Positions 8,299-16,860 of a stretch of 64,000 nt of DNA are shown here, in pieces; the stretch's first letter is position 1; the number at the start of each line of letters is the position of its first letter. The stretch is from Bacteroidota bacterium. GTDB taxonomy: Bacteria > Bacteroidota > Ignavibacteria > UBA10030 > SZUA-254. The notes beneath the pieces were generated by a model, which searched no databases, was not told the DNA's origin, and saw nothing but the letters and a program-made list of their open reading frames with translations. The stretch is taken from positions 109,725 through 173,724 of the forward strand of contig DATDFQ010000049.1 of the NCBI GenBank assembly GCA_036522515.1. Direction: 5' to 3'. The position numbers and the translations under genes were made by a program.

Positions 8299-9204
8299 TC
8301 ATGCTTTCGGATGAGCCTGTTTATAAATACGCTTGAGCCGGTCAACTGTTACATGGGTGTACAATTGCGTTGTCGAAAGACTTTCATGCCCGAGCAGCTC
8401 CTTCACGGCCCGGAGATCCGCGCCTCGGTTCACCAGGTGTGTGGCGAACGTATGGCGCAGAATGTGCGGGCTCTTCTTGGCGATGTCCGAAACGAGCCCG
8501 ATGTAGCGGTGGACGACCCGGTAGACCCCTCTCGCAGAAATGCGCCGGCCGCGGTCCGAGAGGAAGAGGGCGCCGGGGTCGCGCCGGGAGCCTTTCGCGC
8601 CGGATTCTTCGTCTCTCCGGAGCCGGTAGCTGCGGATCGCCTCTTTCGCTCTTCGTCCGAGCGGTACGATCCGGTGCTTGCTCCCCTTGCCGAGGACTTT
8701 GATGGTCCCGTCGCTCAAATCGAGGCTCGCGGTATCCATCTGCACAAGCTCGTTCACGCGGATTCCCGTCCCGTACAAGAGCTCCAGGAGCGCGCGATCG
8801 CGGAGGCCGTTGACGGTGGAAGTGTCGGGAAGGGTCATCATCGTTTCCACAGCCGGCTCGTCGAGAAAAAGCGGGAGGCGCCTCGGCAGGCGGGGGGATG
8901 AAACGGCCGCCGCGGGGTTGTTCGCCAGCGCGCCGCGCCGGACCTGCGCGTCGAGAAAAGACCGTACGGATGAGAGCTTCCGCGCGGCGCTCGTCTTGCT
9001 GGCCCCCCGCTCCAGGAGATCTCCGAGGAAAAGCCGGATGGTCAGGCGATCGATCCCGTTCAGGTCGACGGGCGCGCCCGATCCGTGCCGGAGGAGAAAT
9101 TCATGAAACTGGGAGAGGTCGTTCCCGTAGGCGGCAATCGTATGAGGCGAGTACCGTTTCACATCCGAACAATGATCGAGATATTCGCGGATCGCGCGTT
9201 CCAT
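8299..9204 (-). CDS. xerC: site-specific tyrosine recombinase XerC/XerD
   Basis: Resolves chromosome dimers at dif by cutting and rejoining DNA. The 301-residue protein has the N-terminal SAM-like core-binding domain (YLDHCSDVKRYSPHTIAAY) and the C-terminal catalytic domain. Catalytic residues are visible: Arg in TGIRVNEL, HILRHTFATHL with His and Arg, LLGHESLSTTQLYTH with His and the nucleophilic Tyr. Length and context between topA and hpf mark it as a housekeeping Xer protein and not an integrase of a mobile element. XerC versus XerD is not certain. Confidence 0.9.
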   Translation of the reverse strand: MERAIREYLDHCSDVKRYSPHTIAAYGNDLSQFHEFLLRHGSGAPVDLNGIDRLTIRLFLGDLLERGASKTSAARKLSSVRSFLDAQVRRGALANNPAAAVSSPRLPRRLPLFLDEPAVETMMTLPDTSTVNGLRDRALLELLYGTGIRVNELVQMDTASLDLSDGTIKVLGKGSKHRIVPLGRRAKEAIRSYRLRRDEESGAKGSRRDPGALFLSDRGRRISARGVYRVVHRYIGLVSDIAKKSPHILRHTFATHLVNRGADLRAVKELLGHESLSTTQLYTHVTVDRLKRIYKQAHPKA

Positions 9205-9213
9205 CGGCCCTCT

Positions 9214-11544
9214 TCAGCCCGCCAGAGCGGCGGCCTCCTCCTCCCTGGCAATCTCCGCCTTGCAGGAGGGACACTTCAGATACTCGCCCCGTTTCTGCGA
9301 GAACTTGAGGACCATGTAGGGAGATCCGCACGTGTCGCACACCCTGTTCAGAGGCTTGTCCCATGACGCAAAATCACACTCGGGATAGCGGGAGCAGCCG
9401 AAGAACGACCGCTTCCGCTTCGTCTTCCGCTCGATGACATCCCCCACGGTGCACTTCGGACATTTGACGCCGGTGGAAATCGGCTTGGTGTTCTTGCATT
9501 TCGGATAATTGGAGCAGCCGAGGAACGTGCCGAACTTGCTCGACCTGACGAGCAACTCGCCGCCGCACAGCTCGCACTTGAGCCCGACGAGGTGCTGGTG
9601 TTTTTCCTGGTCCTCGGGCAGCGGCTTGGTGTTCTTGCAGGTGGGATAGCCGCTGCATGCCATGAACTTCCCGTTGCGGCCCCATTTGATGATCATCGGC
9701 TTTCCGCAGAGCTCGCAGGCTTCCTCGGTGACCACCTGCATCGACTTCTTGATCGCGGTGGTTTTCTGGGAGACCCGCTCCAGGGATTCGCTGAACGGCC
9801 CGTAAAAATCATCGAGGACGGTCTTGTAGTCGCTCTTTGCCGACGCGATCGTATCGAGCTCCTCCTCCATCTTCGCCGTGAACTTTACATTGAAGACCTG
9901 CGGAAAGTGGGTGGTGAGAAGCCGGTTGACCTCCATGCCCAGGTCGAGCGCGTAGAGTTTGCGCTCGCGTTGTTCCACATAGTTTCTGTTCATGATCGTT
10001 CCGACGATCATCGCGTAGGTGCTCGGCCGTCCGATCCCGAGCGCTTCCAGTATTTTCACGAGGCTGCTCTCCGTGTACCGGGGAGGGGGCGAGGTTTCGT
10101 GCCGGTGCGGGATCAGGTTCCGGAGCTGCGCCGCCTGGCCGGCTGCGAGATCGGGCGGCAGCTTCTCGTCGGCCACTTCGGGATCTTCCTCTTCGCGGTC
10201 GCCCTCGCGATCGGCCGCGTCCTCGTACACCTGGAGGAATCCTCTGAACGTATAGACGGAAGAAGTCGCCTTGAACACGAAAGGGCCCCCTTCCACGAGC
10301 ACCGTGGTGGTCTCCATCACGGCCGCCTCCATCTGGCAGGCTACGAACCGGTTCCAGATCAACTCGTAGAGGTTGTAGAGCTCCTTGTCGAGATACTTCC
10401 TGACCGCCTTGGGGGAGTATTTCATCGAGGTCGGGCGGATCGCCTCGTGGGCGTCCTGTGAGGTTTTCTTCTTCTTATAGACCTGGGGGGTTTTCGGCAC
10501 ATACTCTTTCCCGTAGTTATTCAGTATGTGCTCCCGGACCGCGGCGACGGCATCATCGCTCAGCCGCGTCGAATCGGTCCTCATGTAGGTGATCAGGCCG
10601 ACGGAGCCTTCCGCGCCGAGTTCGATCCCTTCGTAGAGTTTCTGCGCCAGCTTCATGGCGCGGGATGCGGAGAGCCGGAGCTTCCGCGAGGCCTCCTGCT
10701 GGAGCGTACTGGTGATGAACGGCGGCAAGGGATTCCGCCTGGTCTCCCGCTTTTGGACGCTCGAAATGGCGTACGCGTGCTTCTTGATCTCCTCGATCGT
10801 GGCCTGCACTTCGGGCTCGGAACGGATATACGTATGCTTCGCGGCCGTCCCCCGGTGCTGGATGTCGGCGAGATTCTCCTTCGAAGGAACGAACAGGTCC
10901 TTTCCCCCCATCCGGACGAGCTTCGCGAAAAACGGGGCGCCCCCGCGGGACAGGAACTCCCCGATCACCGACCAGTATTCCGTCGGACGGAACGACCTGA
11001 CCTGCTCTTCACGCTCGCAGATCAGCCGGAGCGCAACCGATTGCACCCGCCCCGCGGAGAGTCCGTAAAAAAGGGTCTTCCAGACAAAGGGGCTGACCTT
11101 GTATCCGACGATCCGGTCCATGACGCGGCGCGCCCTCTGGCTGGCAACCAGATGCTCGTCAATCCTTTTGGGTTGCCGCATCGCCTCGGCGATCCCTTTT
11201 TCGGTGATTTCATGGAAGAGCACGCGGAAGATATTGGGATTCTTCGCCGTGACTTCCTCGGCGATATCCGCCGCGATCGCTTCTCCCTCCCGGTCGGGAT
11301 CTGTCGCGATGAACACCGTTCCGGCGCGGGAGGCCGACTCCCGGAGGTCTTCGATGACGCCTTCCTTCCCCGCAATCGTCTCAAACGTCGTCGCAAATCC
11401 GTCTTCCACATCGACGCCGAGCGTGCTTTTGGGAAGATTCTTGATATGGCCGACGGAGGCCTTTACGACGTACTCCTTCCCCAGGTATTTGTTGATCGTT
11501 TTCGCCTTCGCGGGCGATTCCACAATTATCAGCGACTTATCCAC
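9214..11544 (-). CDS. topA: DNA topoisomerase I
   Basis: Type IA topoisomerase that relaxes negative supercoils. It is 776 residues. The Toprim domain begins LIIVESPAKAKTI and the DPDREGEAIA acidic motif follows. The active-site Tyr is in TYMRTDSTRLS. The C terminus carries four zinc-ribbon units, three of the classical topA type with the CGKPM...GYPTC pattern and a last one CDTCG...CPSC. It starts 18 bases after ybeY and ends 9 bases before the Xer gene, within the ybeY-topA-xer-hpf-hprK run. Confidence 0.97.
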   Translation of the reverse strand: MDKSLIIVESPAKAKTINKYLGKEYVVKASVGHIKNLPKSTLGVDVEDGFATTFETIAGKEGVIEDLRESASRAGTVFIATDPDREGEAIAADIAEEVTAKNPNIFRVLFHEITEKGIAEAMRQPKRIDEHLVASQRARRVMDRIVGYKVSPFVWKTLFYGLSAGRVQSVALRLICEREEQVRSFRPTEYWSVIGEFLSRGGAPFFAKLVRMGGKDLFVPSKENLADIQHRGTAAKHTYIRSEPEVQATIEEIKKHAYAISSVQKRETRRNPLPPFITSTLQQEASRKLRLSASRAMKLAQKLYEGIELGAEGSVGLITYMRTDSTRLSDDAVAAVREHILNNYGKEYVPKTPQVYKKKKTSQDAHEAIRPTSMKYSPKAVRKYLDKELYNLYELIWNRFVACQMEAAVMETTTVLVEGGPFVFKATSSVYTFRGFLQVYEDAADREGDREEEDPEVADEKLPPDLAAGQAAQLRNLIPHRHETSPPPRYTESSLVKILEALGIGRPSTYAMIVGTIMNRNYVEQRERKLYALDLGMEVNRLLTTHFPQVFNVKFTAKMEEELDTIASAKSDYKTVLDDFYGPFSESLERVSQKTTAIKKSMQVVTEEACELCGKPMIIKWGRNGKFMACSGYPTCKNTKPLPEDQEKHQHLVGLKCELCGGELLVRSSKFGTFLGCSNYPKCKNTKPISTGVKCPKCTVGDVIERKTKRKRSFFGCSRYPECDFASWDKPLNRVCDTCGSPYMVLKFSQKRGEYLKCPSCKAEIAREEEAAALAG

Positions 11545-11562
11545 CGTTCGTCCCTTCCAGAT

Positions 11563-11988
11563 TCATCTGCTCAACCTCAGAAGATATGCGTCCTCGAGCC
11601 GGCTCATCTCGCGCTTTTCGCGGGCGAGCTTGTCATCATAGTCCAGCAAATGCAACACACCGTGAATCACCAGCCGGGCCGCTTCGTTCTTCAGGGTCAC
11701 GCGGTACCGGCGGGCCTGCCTCCGGGCCTGATCGAGATTGACGTACACCTCACCCTCGACGTACTTCCCGGGGCCGTCCCCCAGGGGGAAGCTGAGAACG
11801 TCCGTGGCATGCCGGCGGCGGAGATACGTCGAATTCAACCGGATCATCGAACGGTCGTCTATATAGATAATCCTCAGTTCCGCCCGTTTCCTCCGTTCAC
11901 CAGTCAGAACACGCCTCGCGATCCGGATAGTTTCATCCCGCCGCAAGGGCCGCCGCGAGGCGGCATGAAACACGCTCACGCTGATCAT
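11563..11988 (-). CDS. ybeY: endoribonuclease YbeY (rRNA maturation)
   Basis: Single-strand endoribonuclease for 16S rRNA 3'-end maturation and ribosome quality control. At 141 residues it is the usual length. The signature is HGVLHLLDYDD near the C terminus. The first two zinc-binding histidines are kept, and the third position is Asp, as in several Bacteroidota homologues. ATDVLSFPLGD is also family-typical. The start overlaps the upstream unknown gene by four bases (ATGA). Confidence 0.93.
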   Translation of the reverse strand: MISVSVFHAASRRPLRRDETIRIARRVLTGERRKRAELRIIYIDDRSMIRLNSTYLRRRHATDVLSFPLGDGPGKYVEGEVYVNLDQARRQARRYRVTLKNEAARLVIHGVLHLLDYDDKLAREKREMSRLEDAYLLRLSR

Positions 11989-12449
11989 GAGGGCTTTTTT
12001 CGCTTGCGGGCCTTCGGGGCGGGCAGAATTCCCTCGGTCAGCGAGAGAGCGATGCCGGAAAGCATGATTTCGGGGCCCAGCTGCGTGAAGTCACCGGAGA
12101 GGAGTTCCCGGTCCACGTTCGCATAGAGGGAACACCCCCCCTCTTTCTCGACGATCAGGCCGGAGAGCTTTCCCTGATACTCCCCGACAAAGGTCACCTC
12201 GTTCAGCATCGTGCTCACGACAAACCCGGAGCAAAAATGAAGCTGCAGGTGGGCGCTCGGGGTGTAGACGGAAACCAAGTTTCCCCGGCGCTTGCCGATC
12301 GGAAGGTCCGGGTAGATCTCCACCGCAAGTTTCCGGCCCGTGCCCTTGTTCTCGAGCTCGTACCGGATATTGTTCCCCTTATGCTTTGCCGGGACCCCGA
12401 GCGCACGGCTCAGTTTCTTAAAGTCCTGTACTTTAAATGCGAACGCCAT
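11985..12449 (-). CDS. conserved-looking protein of unknown function upstream of ybeY
   Basis: I do not recognise this 154-residue protein. It is soluble, without a signal peptide or membrane segment. It reads as an alpha-beta domain starting MAFAFKVQDFKKLSRALGV and ends in a very basic tail (PKARKRKKPS) that could bind nucleic acid. The ATG has an AGGAAG ribosome site. It is translationally coupled to ybeY and leads the ybeY-topA-xer run, so a role connected with RNA or DNA handling is possible but is only inference. Confidence 0.7.
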   Translation of the reverse strand: MAFAFKVQDFKKLSRALGVPAKHKGNNIRYELENKGTGRKLAVEIYPDLPIGKRRGNLVSVYTPSAHLQLHFCSGFVVSTMLNEVTFVGEYQGKLSGLIVEKEGGCSLYANVDRELLSGDFTQLGPEIMLSGIALSLTEGILPAPKARKRKKPS

Positions 12450-12483
12450 TCCGCTTCCTGATCCTTATCGTCAGCATGAGAAT

Positions 12484-12526
12484 AAAAACCCCGACTGTTC
12501 ACTCGCACAGACGTGCACACTCGGGG
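12484..12526 (-). terminator. intrinsic terminator of the cold-shock gene
   Basis: On the minus strand a stem beginning CCCCGA and closing TCGGGG, with a partly paired interior, is followed directly by TTTTTATT. It lies 28-70 bases past the cold-shock stop codon. It also separates that gene from the ybeY-topA operon. Confidence 0.7.
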
Positions 12527-12553
12527 ATGCTCCAACCCTCCGTCGTGGTCTTC

Positions 12554-12763
12554 TTATGAGACCACCACGACGTTGTGGGCCTGCAACCCGTTCTTCCCCT
12601 CCTGCACATCGAACTGAACCACCATCCCCTCCTTCAGCGACTTGAACTCATTTTCGGTCTGGATCGAGCTGTAGTGCACGAAAATATCCCCTCCCCCTTC
12701 CTCCGGCACGATGAAGCCATACCCCTTTTTCCCGTCGAACCACTTGACCCTGCCTCTTGTCAT
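12554..12763 (-). CDS. cold-shock domain protein (CspA family)
   Basis: A 69-residue OB-fold RNA/DNA-binding chaperone. RNP1 (KKGYGFIV) and RNP2 (DIFVHYSSI) are both intact. The open frame extends upstream, but the ATG at 12763 has GGAGGAGG just before it and gives the normal N terminus MTRGRVKWFDGKKGYGF. It is a single-gene unit with its own promoter and terminator and a short ~43-base leader, so no long CspA-type thermosensor leader is present. Confidence 0.95.
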   Translation of the reverse strand: MTRGRVKWFDGKKGYGFIVPEEGGGDIFVHYSSIQTENEFKSLKEGMVVQFDVQEGKNGLQAHNVVVVS

Positions 12764-12812
12764 GGACGTGTCCTCCTCCTGGCCGATGAAAAGCGCGCGT
12801 TCGGTTGTGCAA

Positions 12813-12841
12813 ATATAATAGAGGGTCGCTATCAATGTCAA
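12813..12841 (-). promoter_or_regulatory. promoter of the cold-shock gene
   Basis: TTGACA (12841-12836) is followed, 17 bases on, by TTATAT (12818-12813), or 15 bases on by TATTAT. The -35 box starts 16 bases past the stop of the upstream hydrolase gene. Confidence 0.75.
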
Positions 12842-12857
12842 GTAGGGGCGGTGACGC

Positions 12858-13754
12858 TCAGAGATCCAGCTCCATTCCCTCCGCCGCCGCGATGCAGTCG
12901 AAGGTGTACTGGCGTTTGCGAATTTCCTTCCTGCACTTCTTGAGGATGTCGTCCACCTTCTCGTCGCCGTGCGCCGGATCGTGGTGAAAGAGGATCAGCC
13001 GCTTCACGTTCCCTTCGGCCGCGACCTTCAGGGTGAACAGATAGTGGGAGTGTCCCCACCCGACGCGATCGACGTACTCTTCCGGCGTGTAGGTCGCATC
13101 GTGGATCAGGACGTCGGCATCCCGCACAAAATCGAATATTCGCTGGTTCGGATCGCCCGTGGACTTCAAAAAACGGTCGATAATGACCTTGTCCACGTTG
13201 CGGATCGATTGCGCGGCCCGGCGGTCGAACGGCTCGTTGTCGCTGATGTAGACGAGCACCTTCCCTTTCGATGCGATCCGGTACCCGATGGCGAAGGTCG
13301 GATGGTTGACGAATATCGTCCGGACATGGGCGTCGAAGACGTCGAATTCCTCCTCCACGACTTTCCGGAACTTGAGCGTCGCCTTCAGTTCGTTCAGCTG
13401 AACGGGGAAATAGACCTTGTTCATCTGATCGGAGATCATTTTCTGCAGGGAAACTTTTTCGGTCTCGCCCCCGATGATCGTCAGCTCATTCCCCGAGATG
13501 AAGGCGGGCTTGAAGAAGGGAAATCCCTGGATATGGTCCCAGTGCATGTGGGAAATCATCAGATAGGCCTTGATCGACTCGCCCCTCTCGATGAGCCGCT
13601 CCCCGAGGTTCCTGATGCCCGTTCCGGCATCCAGGATAATCAGCTCCTTGTTCGCGAGCCGAACCTCCACGCAGGGCGTGTTCCCCCCGTACCGCACCGT
13701 CTGTTTCCCGGGAGTGGAGATCGAGCCGCGGGTCCCCCAGAAGACAAGCCGCAT
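12858..13754 (-). CDS. metallo-beta-lactamase-fold hydrolase
   Basis: A 298-residue cytoplasmic MBL-fold protein. The zinc motif HMHWDH is clear, and a second ligand set appears in DAGTG, YISDNE, LIHDATY and HSHY. The N terminus MRLVFWGTRGSIS matches the subfamily that resembles RNase Z or phosphodiesterases (WGTRGSI...GGNTPCVEV). It lacks RNase Z's exosite arm. I chose the ATG at 13754 over the one at 13802, because the longer form overlaps the upstream gene by 38 bases and adds an unrelated leader. The substrate is unknown; related proteins are annotated as cAMP phosphodiesterase-like or cyclic-nucleotide hydrolases. Confidence 0.85.
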   Translation of the reverse strand: MRLVFWGTRGSISTPGKQTVRYGGNTPCVEVRLANKELIILDAGTGIRNLGERLIERGESIKAYLMISHMHWDHIQGFPFFKPAFISGNELTIIGGETEKVSLQKMISDQMNKVYFPVQLNELKATLKFRKVVEEEFDVFDAHVRTIFVNHPTFAIGYRIASKGKVLVYISDNEPFDRRAAQSIRNVDKVIIDRFLKSTGDPNQRIFDFVRDADVLIHDATYTPEEYVDRVGWGHSHYLFTLKVAAEGNVKRLILFHHDPAHGDEKVDDILKKCRKEIRKRQYTFDCIAAAEGMELDL

Positions 13755-13764
13755 CGGGGTGCGG

Positions 13765-14277
13765 TTATGTTGCGTCCCGGTATGTTTTGACGTAGTCGAC
13801 ATAATGTTGGGCAGACTCTTCGAGCATCAACCGCTCCTCCGGCGACAACTTCCGGACGACCCGGGCGGGAACTCCCGCAGCCATCACCCCTTCCGGAATG
13901 AGCGTGCCGGGGCGGACGACGGAGCCGGCCGCGAGGAGAGTATAGGAATTTATTCGTGCATTATCAAGGACTATGGCCCCCATTCCGATCAGGCAGAAGT
14001 CGCCGACCGTGCACCCGTGGAGAATTGCCCCGTGCCCGACGGTGACATTTTTCCCGACACGGAGGGGAAATTTCGCATGCGTCACATGGAGGAGGCAGCC
14101 GTCCTGGATATTGGTTCGCTCTCCGATCCGGATCGAGTTGACGTCTCCCCGGATGACGGCGTTGAACCAGACGCTGGAATCCTGCCCGATCTCCACGTCG
14201 CCGATGATCTCGGCGCTTGCGCAGAGGAAGGCGGATTCGTGGATCGCCGGGGCGGTTCCGCGGTAGGGGTGAATCAT
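13765..14277 (-). CDS. gamma-carbonic anhydrase family protein (YrdA/PaaY type)
   Basis: A 170-residue left-handed beta-helix protein built of hexapeptide repeats. The expected metal ligands are seen in LLHVTH and VGHGAILHGC (three His), with the conserved IRGDVNSIRIG. These proteins are trimers; some hydrate CO2, many have no known activity. The ATG at 14277 overlaps the stop of the DUF3108 gene by four bases, which decides the start over the further upstream ATG. It probably forms a unit with the DUF3108 and S41 genes. Confidence 0.88.
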   Translation of the reverse strand: MIHPYRGTAPAIHESAFLCASAEIIGDVEIGQDSSVWFNAVIRGDVNSIRIGERTNIQDGCLLHVTHAKFPLRVGKNVTVGHGAILHGCTVGDFCLIGMGAIVLDNARINSYTLLAAGSVVRPGTLIPEGVMAAGVPARVVRKLSPEERLMLEESAQHYVDYVKTYRDAT

Positions 14278-15149
14278 TTCTCCGGCCCCCCGGGGGCACG
14301 GGGAGGAACCCAGCCGCCGCGCTTCCATTTCATCAGCTCGATGCGGATATTGCCGAGGACCACCTTCATTTTCGCGATCACCGGGACCCGCGCCGCGTCG
14401 TTCGTGAACCAGCCTTCGAAGCCGCCCGTGAGCCCGATGAGCCCGACAAACCCGGCAGTCCCTTCGAAATGGACGAGATCGATGGGGTAGTCGACCGCCT
14501 CGATCCGCTCCGCGACCCGATCGGAGGAAAACCTGATCGTGGTGGTGCCCTTCTTCTCGCTCACGATCGTCGGGATCGTCATTTCGCGGTTCGTCAGCAC
14601 CTCGGTGCGCGCGAGGAAGAAGAGGGACAGCCCGTCCTGGAAGAGGGTGTCGAGCCGGAGCGTATCGCGCCGGTCGATGCGGGAGCTCCCCGCCGTCCCC
14701 TCCTCGATCAGGACACGGTGCCTGTCGTACTGGTATGTGTATTCGTCGGTGACATATCTATCGCCATCCTTCTTCTTGCTGTGGAACCAGGCCGAGTGGA
14801 TCGGTTCGCCGATGTGATTTTCATACACGGCATGGAGGTTGACGAGAGGGACGCCTTTGTACGAATCGATGTGGGCGGTCGCTTTGTAATAGGGGTCCTG
14901 GCCTCCTGCCTGCCTGTTGACAAGCTTGATCCGGACCTGTCCGATGTCGATCGGGCCGAAGCTGACGTTGTAGGTGAGTTCCTCCCCGACAAAAAAAACC
15001 GAATCATCCGGGGGGAGGGGCTGAGCGGGGAGCTGGAACCCGGGATCGACCGAAGAGGAAGCGCGCGCCCGCGCGGGGATCGCGACCAGCGCGAGAAGAC
15101 AGAGAAACGACGCTCCGGACCGCCACCCGGGAGAGTTGCTCAGCAACAA
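14274..15149 (-). CDS. DUF3108 domain protein, exported
   Basis: A 291-residue exported protein with an N-terminal signal segment (about 13-30, SFLCLLALVAIPARARA). The mature part begins with the typical DUF3108 start FFVGEELTYNVSFGPIDIG and has the characteristic beta-strand pattern (MTIPTIVSEKKGTTTIRF). The family is periplasmic or lipid-handling-like in fold, but the function is unknown. The start is TTG (two consecutive TTG codons). It lies 28 bases after the S41 protease gene and is coupled to the carbonic anhydrase-like gene. Confidence 0.8.
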   Translation of the reverse strand: MLLSNSPGWRSGASFLCLLALVAIPARARASSSVDPGFQLPAQPLPPDDSVFFVGEELTYNVSFGPIDIGQVRIKLVNRQAGGQDPYYKATAHIDSYKGVPLVNLHAVYENHIGEPIHSAWFHSKKKDGDRYVTDEYTYQYDRHRVLIEEGTAGSSRIDRRDTLRLDTLFQDGLSLFFLARTEVLTNREMTIPTIVSEKKGTTTIRFSSDRVAERIEAVDYPIDLVHFEGTAGFVGLIGLTGGFEGWFTNDAARVPVIAKMKVVLGNIRIELMKWKRGGWVPPRAPGGPEK

Positions 15150-15177
15150 TCACCCTGATTGCTTGGAAGCCCCGTTC

Positions 15178-16782
15178 TCAGCGGATTCCTGCAATCTTCT
15201 CCGCCTCGGGGAAGAGAGTGATGGCTTTCTGGAACTGAATGTCGTCCTGCTGCTGAAATACTTTCCAGAGGCCTTCATTCCCCCAGATTGTCCGGGCAAT
15301 TTCGCCCTTGATGCGCGCCTTCAGGATCTGCGCGTCTTTCTCCCATTGTGCGGGATCGACGGTGACCCCTTTCTTCTTCACATCCGCCTCGAACGACGCC
15401 ATCATCTCGCCGGTCACGTTGAAGTCGCGCACGAATTTCCCGACGTTTTTCTCGTATTCCGAATGAACGTTCTTTCCGTTTTCGTCCATATACCGGAGAG
15501 CGAAGTTCCGGAAGGCCGCCTTGCTCGCGATCTGCGAGAACAACGACGACGCCTTTTCGCCCCGGACAATGTAATCGGGTGTGATTCCCCCGCCGCCGAA
15601 CACCGTTCGTCCGCCCGCCGTCTTGAAGACCGTCTTGGTGGAATCCTTTTCTTCCTTGTGTTCGACGTTCTCGCCCTCGACTTCGGTCTTCTCGTAGGGC
15701 GCCTTCCGGTAATCGTCGATGTCGGCGCCGTACGGCCTCTGGATCAATCGTCCCGACGGCGTATAGTAGCGGGCGATGGTCAACCGGAACGCGGATTTAT
15801 CGGGCAGATCGATCTGGCGCTGAACGAGACCCTTTCCGAAGGTCGTCTCCCCGACGATCAACCCCCGGTCCCAATCCTGGATCGCTCCGGAGACGATCTC
15901 GCTCGCCGAAGCCGACCCGTGGTTCACGAGAACGATCAACGAGACGTTCGAGAAACTTCCGCCGGCGCTCGTATACTCTTCGTTAAACTCCCCTCTCCGT
16001 CCCTTCGTGTAGACAACCTTCTTTCCCTTCGGAAGGAGCTCATCGGAGAGCTTATACGCCTGCTCGAGGTAGCCGCCGGGATTATTGCGCAAATCGAGGA
16101 TCAGTCTTTTCATCCCCTGTTTGCGAAGCTTCTGGAGCGCCGTAACGAATTCGTCGTGCGTCGTCGCGGCAAACCGGTTCACGCTCACATAGCCGATGTC
16201 GTCTTTGACCATGAACGAGACGTCCACGCTATAGAGGGGGATCTTATCCCGTGTGATGTCGAAATCGAGAAGATCCTTCTCTCCGGTCCGGTAAATCGCC
16301 ACTTTCACATGCGTCCCCTTGGGGCCGCGCAGTTTCTTGGGGACGTCGTCCCTCTTGATTCCGACCGACGAGGAGTCGTCGATCCTCACGATCTTGTCGC
16401 CCGCGAGTATTCCGAGCGCCTCGCTCGGCCCCCCCGCGACCGGCGCAACGACGATCAGCGTGTCGTTGATAACGTCGAATTCCACCCCGATCCCCTCAAA
16501 ACTTCCCTGAAACTCTTCGTTGATTTTCGGGACATCCGAGGCGGGAATATAGACCGAATGCGGGTCAAGATTGCTCAACATGCCGTTAATGGCGGCATCG
16601 ACGAGCTTGGGGGTGTCTATTTCGTCCACGTAATACTTTTCGGCGAGGCTCAACACGTCCTTGATCTTGCTCAGGCCTTCGAAAATGTTATCGCCCGAGA
16701 TGACATTGTTGAGCTGCACTCCCATCAGGAGGGCAACGACAAACAGGATGCTCACGGTGGCGAGGGAAAAACGCTTCTTCAT
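15178..16782 (-). CDS. S41 C-terminal processing protease (CtpA/Prc type)
   Basis: A 534-residue exported serine protease. An uncleaved or cleaved N-terminal membrane segment (6-24) is followed by a PDZ domain (GIGVEFDVINDTLIVVAPVAG... about 90-180) and the S41 core. The catalytic Ser is in NHGSASASEIV and the Lys in TFGKGLVQ; LILDLRNNPGG is also typical. It would cut C-terminal ends of envelope proteins. A helical C-terminal extension (about 400-534) follows the core. It has its own strong promoter. Confidence 0.92.
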   Translation of the reverse strand: MKKRFSLATVSILFVVALLMGVQLNNVISGDNIFEGLSKIKDVLSLAEKYYVDEIDTPKLVDAAINGMLSNLDPHSVYIPASDVPKINEEFQGSFEGIGVEFDVINDTLIVVAPVAGGPSEALGILAGDKIVRIDDSSSVGIKRDDVPKKLRGPKGTHVKVAIYRTGEKDLLDFDITRDKIPLYSVDVSFMVKDDIGYVSVNRFAATTHDEFVTALQKLRKQGMKRLILDLRNNPGGYLEQAYKLSDELLPKGKKVVYTKGRRGEFNEEYTSAGGSFSNVSLIVLVNHGSASASEIVSGAIQDWDRGLIVGETTFGKGLVQRQIDLPDKSAFRLTIARYYTPSGRLIQRPYGADIDDYRKAPYEKTEVEGENVEHKEEKDSTKTVFKTAGGRTVFGGGGITPDYIVRGEKASSLFSQIASKAAFRNFALRYMDENGKNVHSEYEKNVGKFVRDFNVTGEMMASFEADVKKKGVTVDPAQWEKDAQILKARIKGEIARTIWGNEGLWKVFQQQDDIQFQKAITLFPEAEKIAGIR

Positions 16783-16814
16783 ACGAGTCCTATTCTGAGA
16801 AAATCTCTCTAAAA

Positions 16815-16843
16815 AGTATATTTAAAAAACGCACGAAAGTCAA
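16815..16843 (-). promoter_or_regulatory. promoter of the S41 protease gene
   Basis: TTGACT (16843-16838), 17-base spacer, TATACT (16820-16815). The -35 box is 17 bases from the stop codon of the upstream glycosyltransferase gene. Confidence 0.8.
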
Positions 16844-16860
16844 GCATTCCGGGACCTGCG

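Noticed and set aside
8299..9204. Integrase of a mobile element
   Set aside because: The tyrosine recombinase has Xer length and lies within a housekeeping operon; no attachment repeats, tRNA target or phage genes are nearby.
14274..15149. Outer-membrane lipoprotein carrier or LolA-like assignment for the DUF3108 protein
   Set aside because: The family pattern is DUF3108, without a LolA signature; function is better left unknown.
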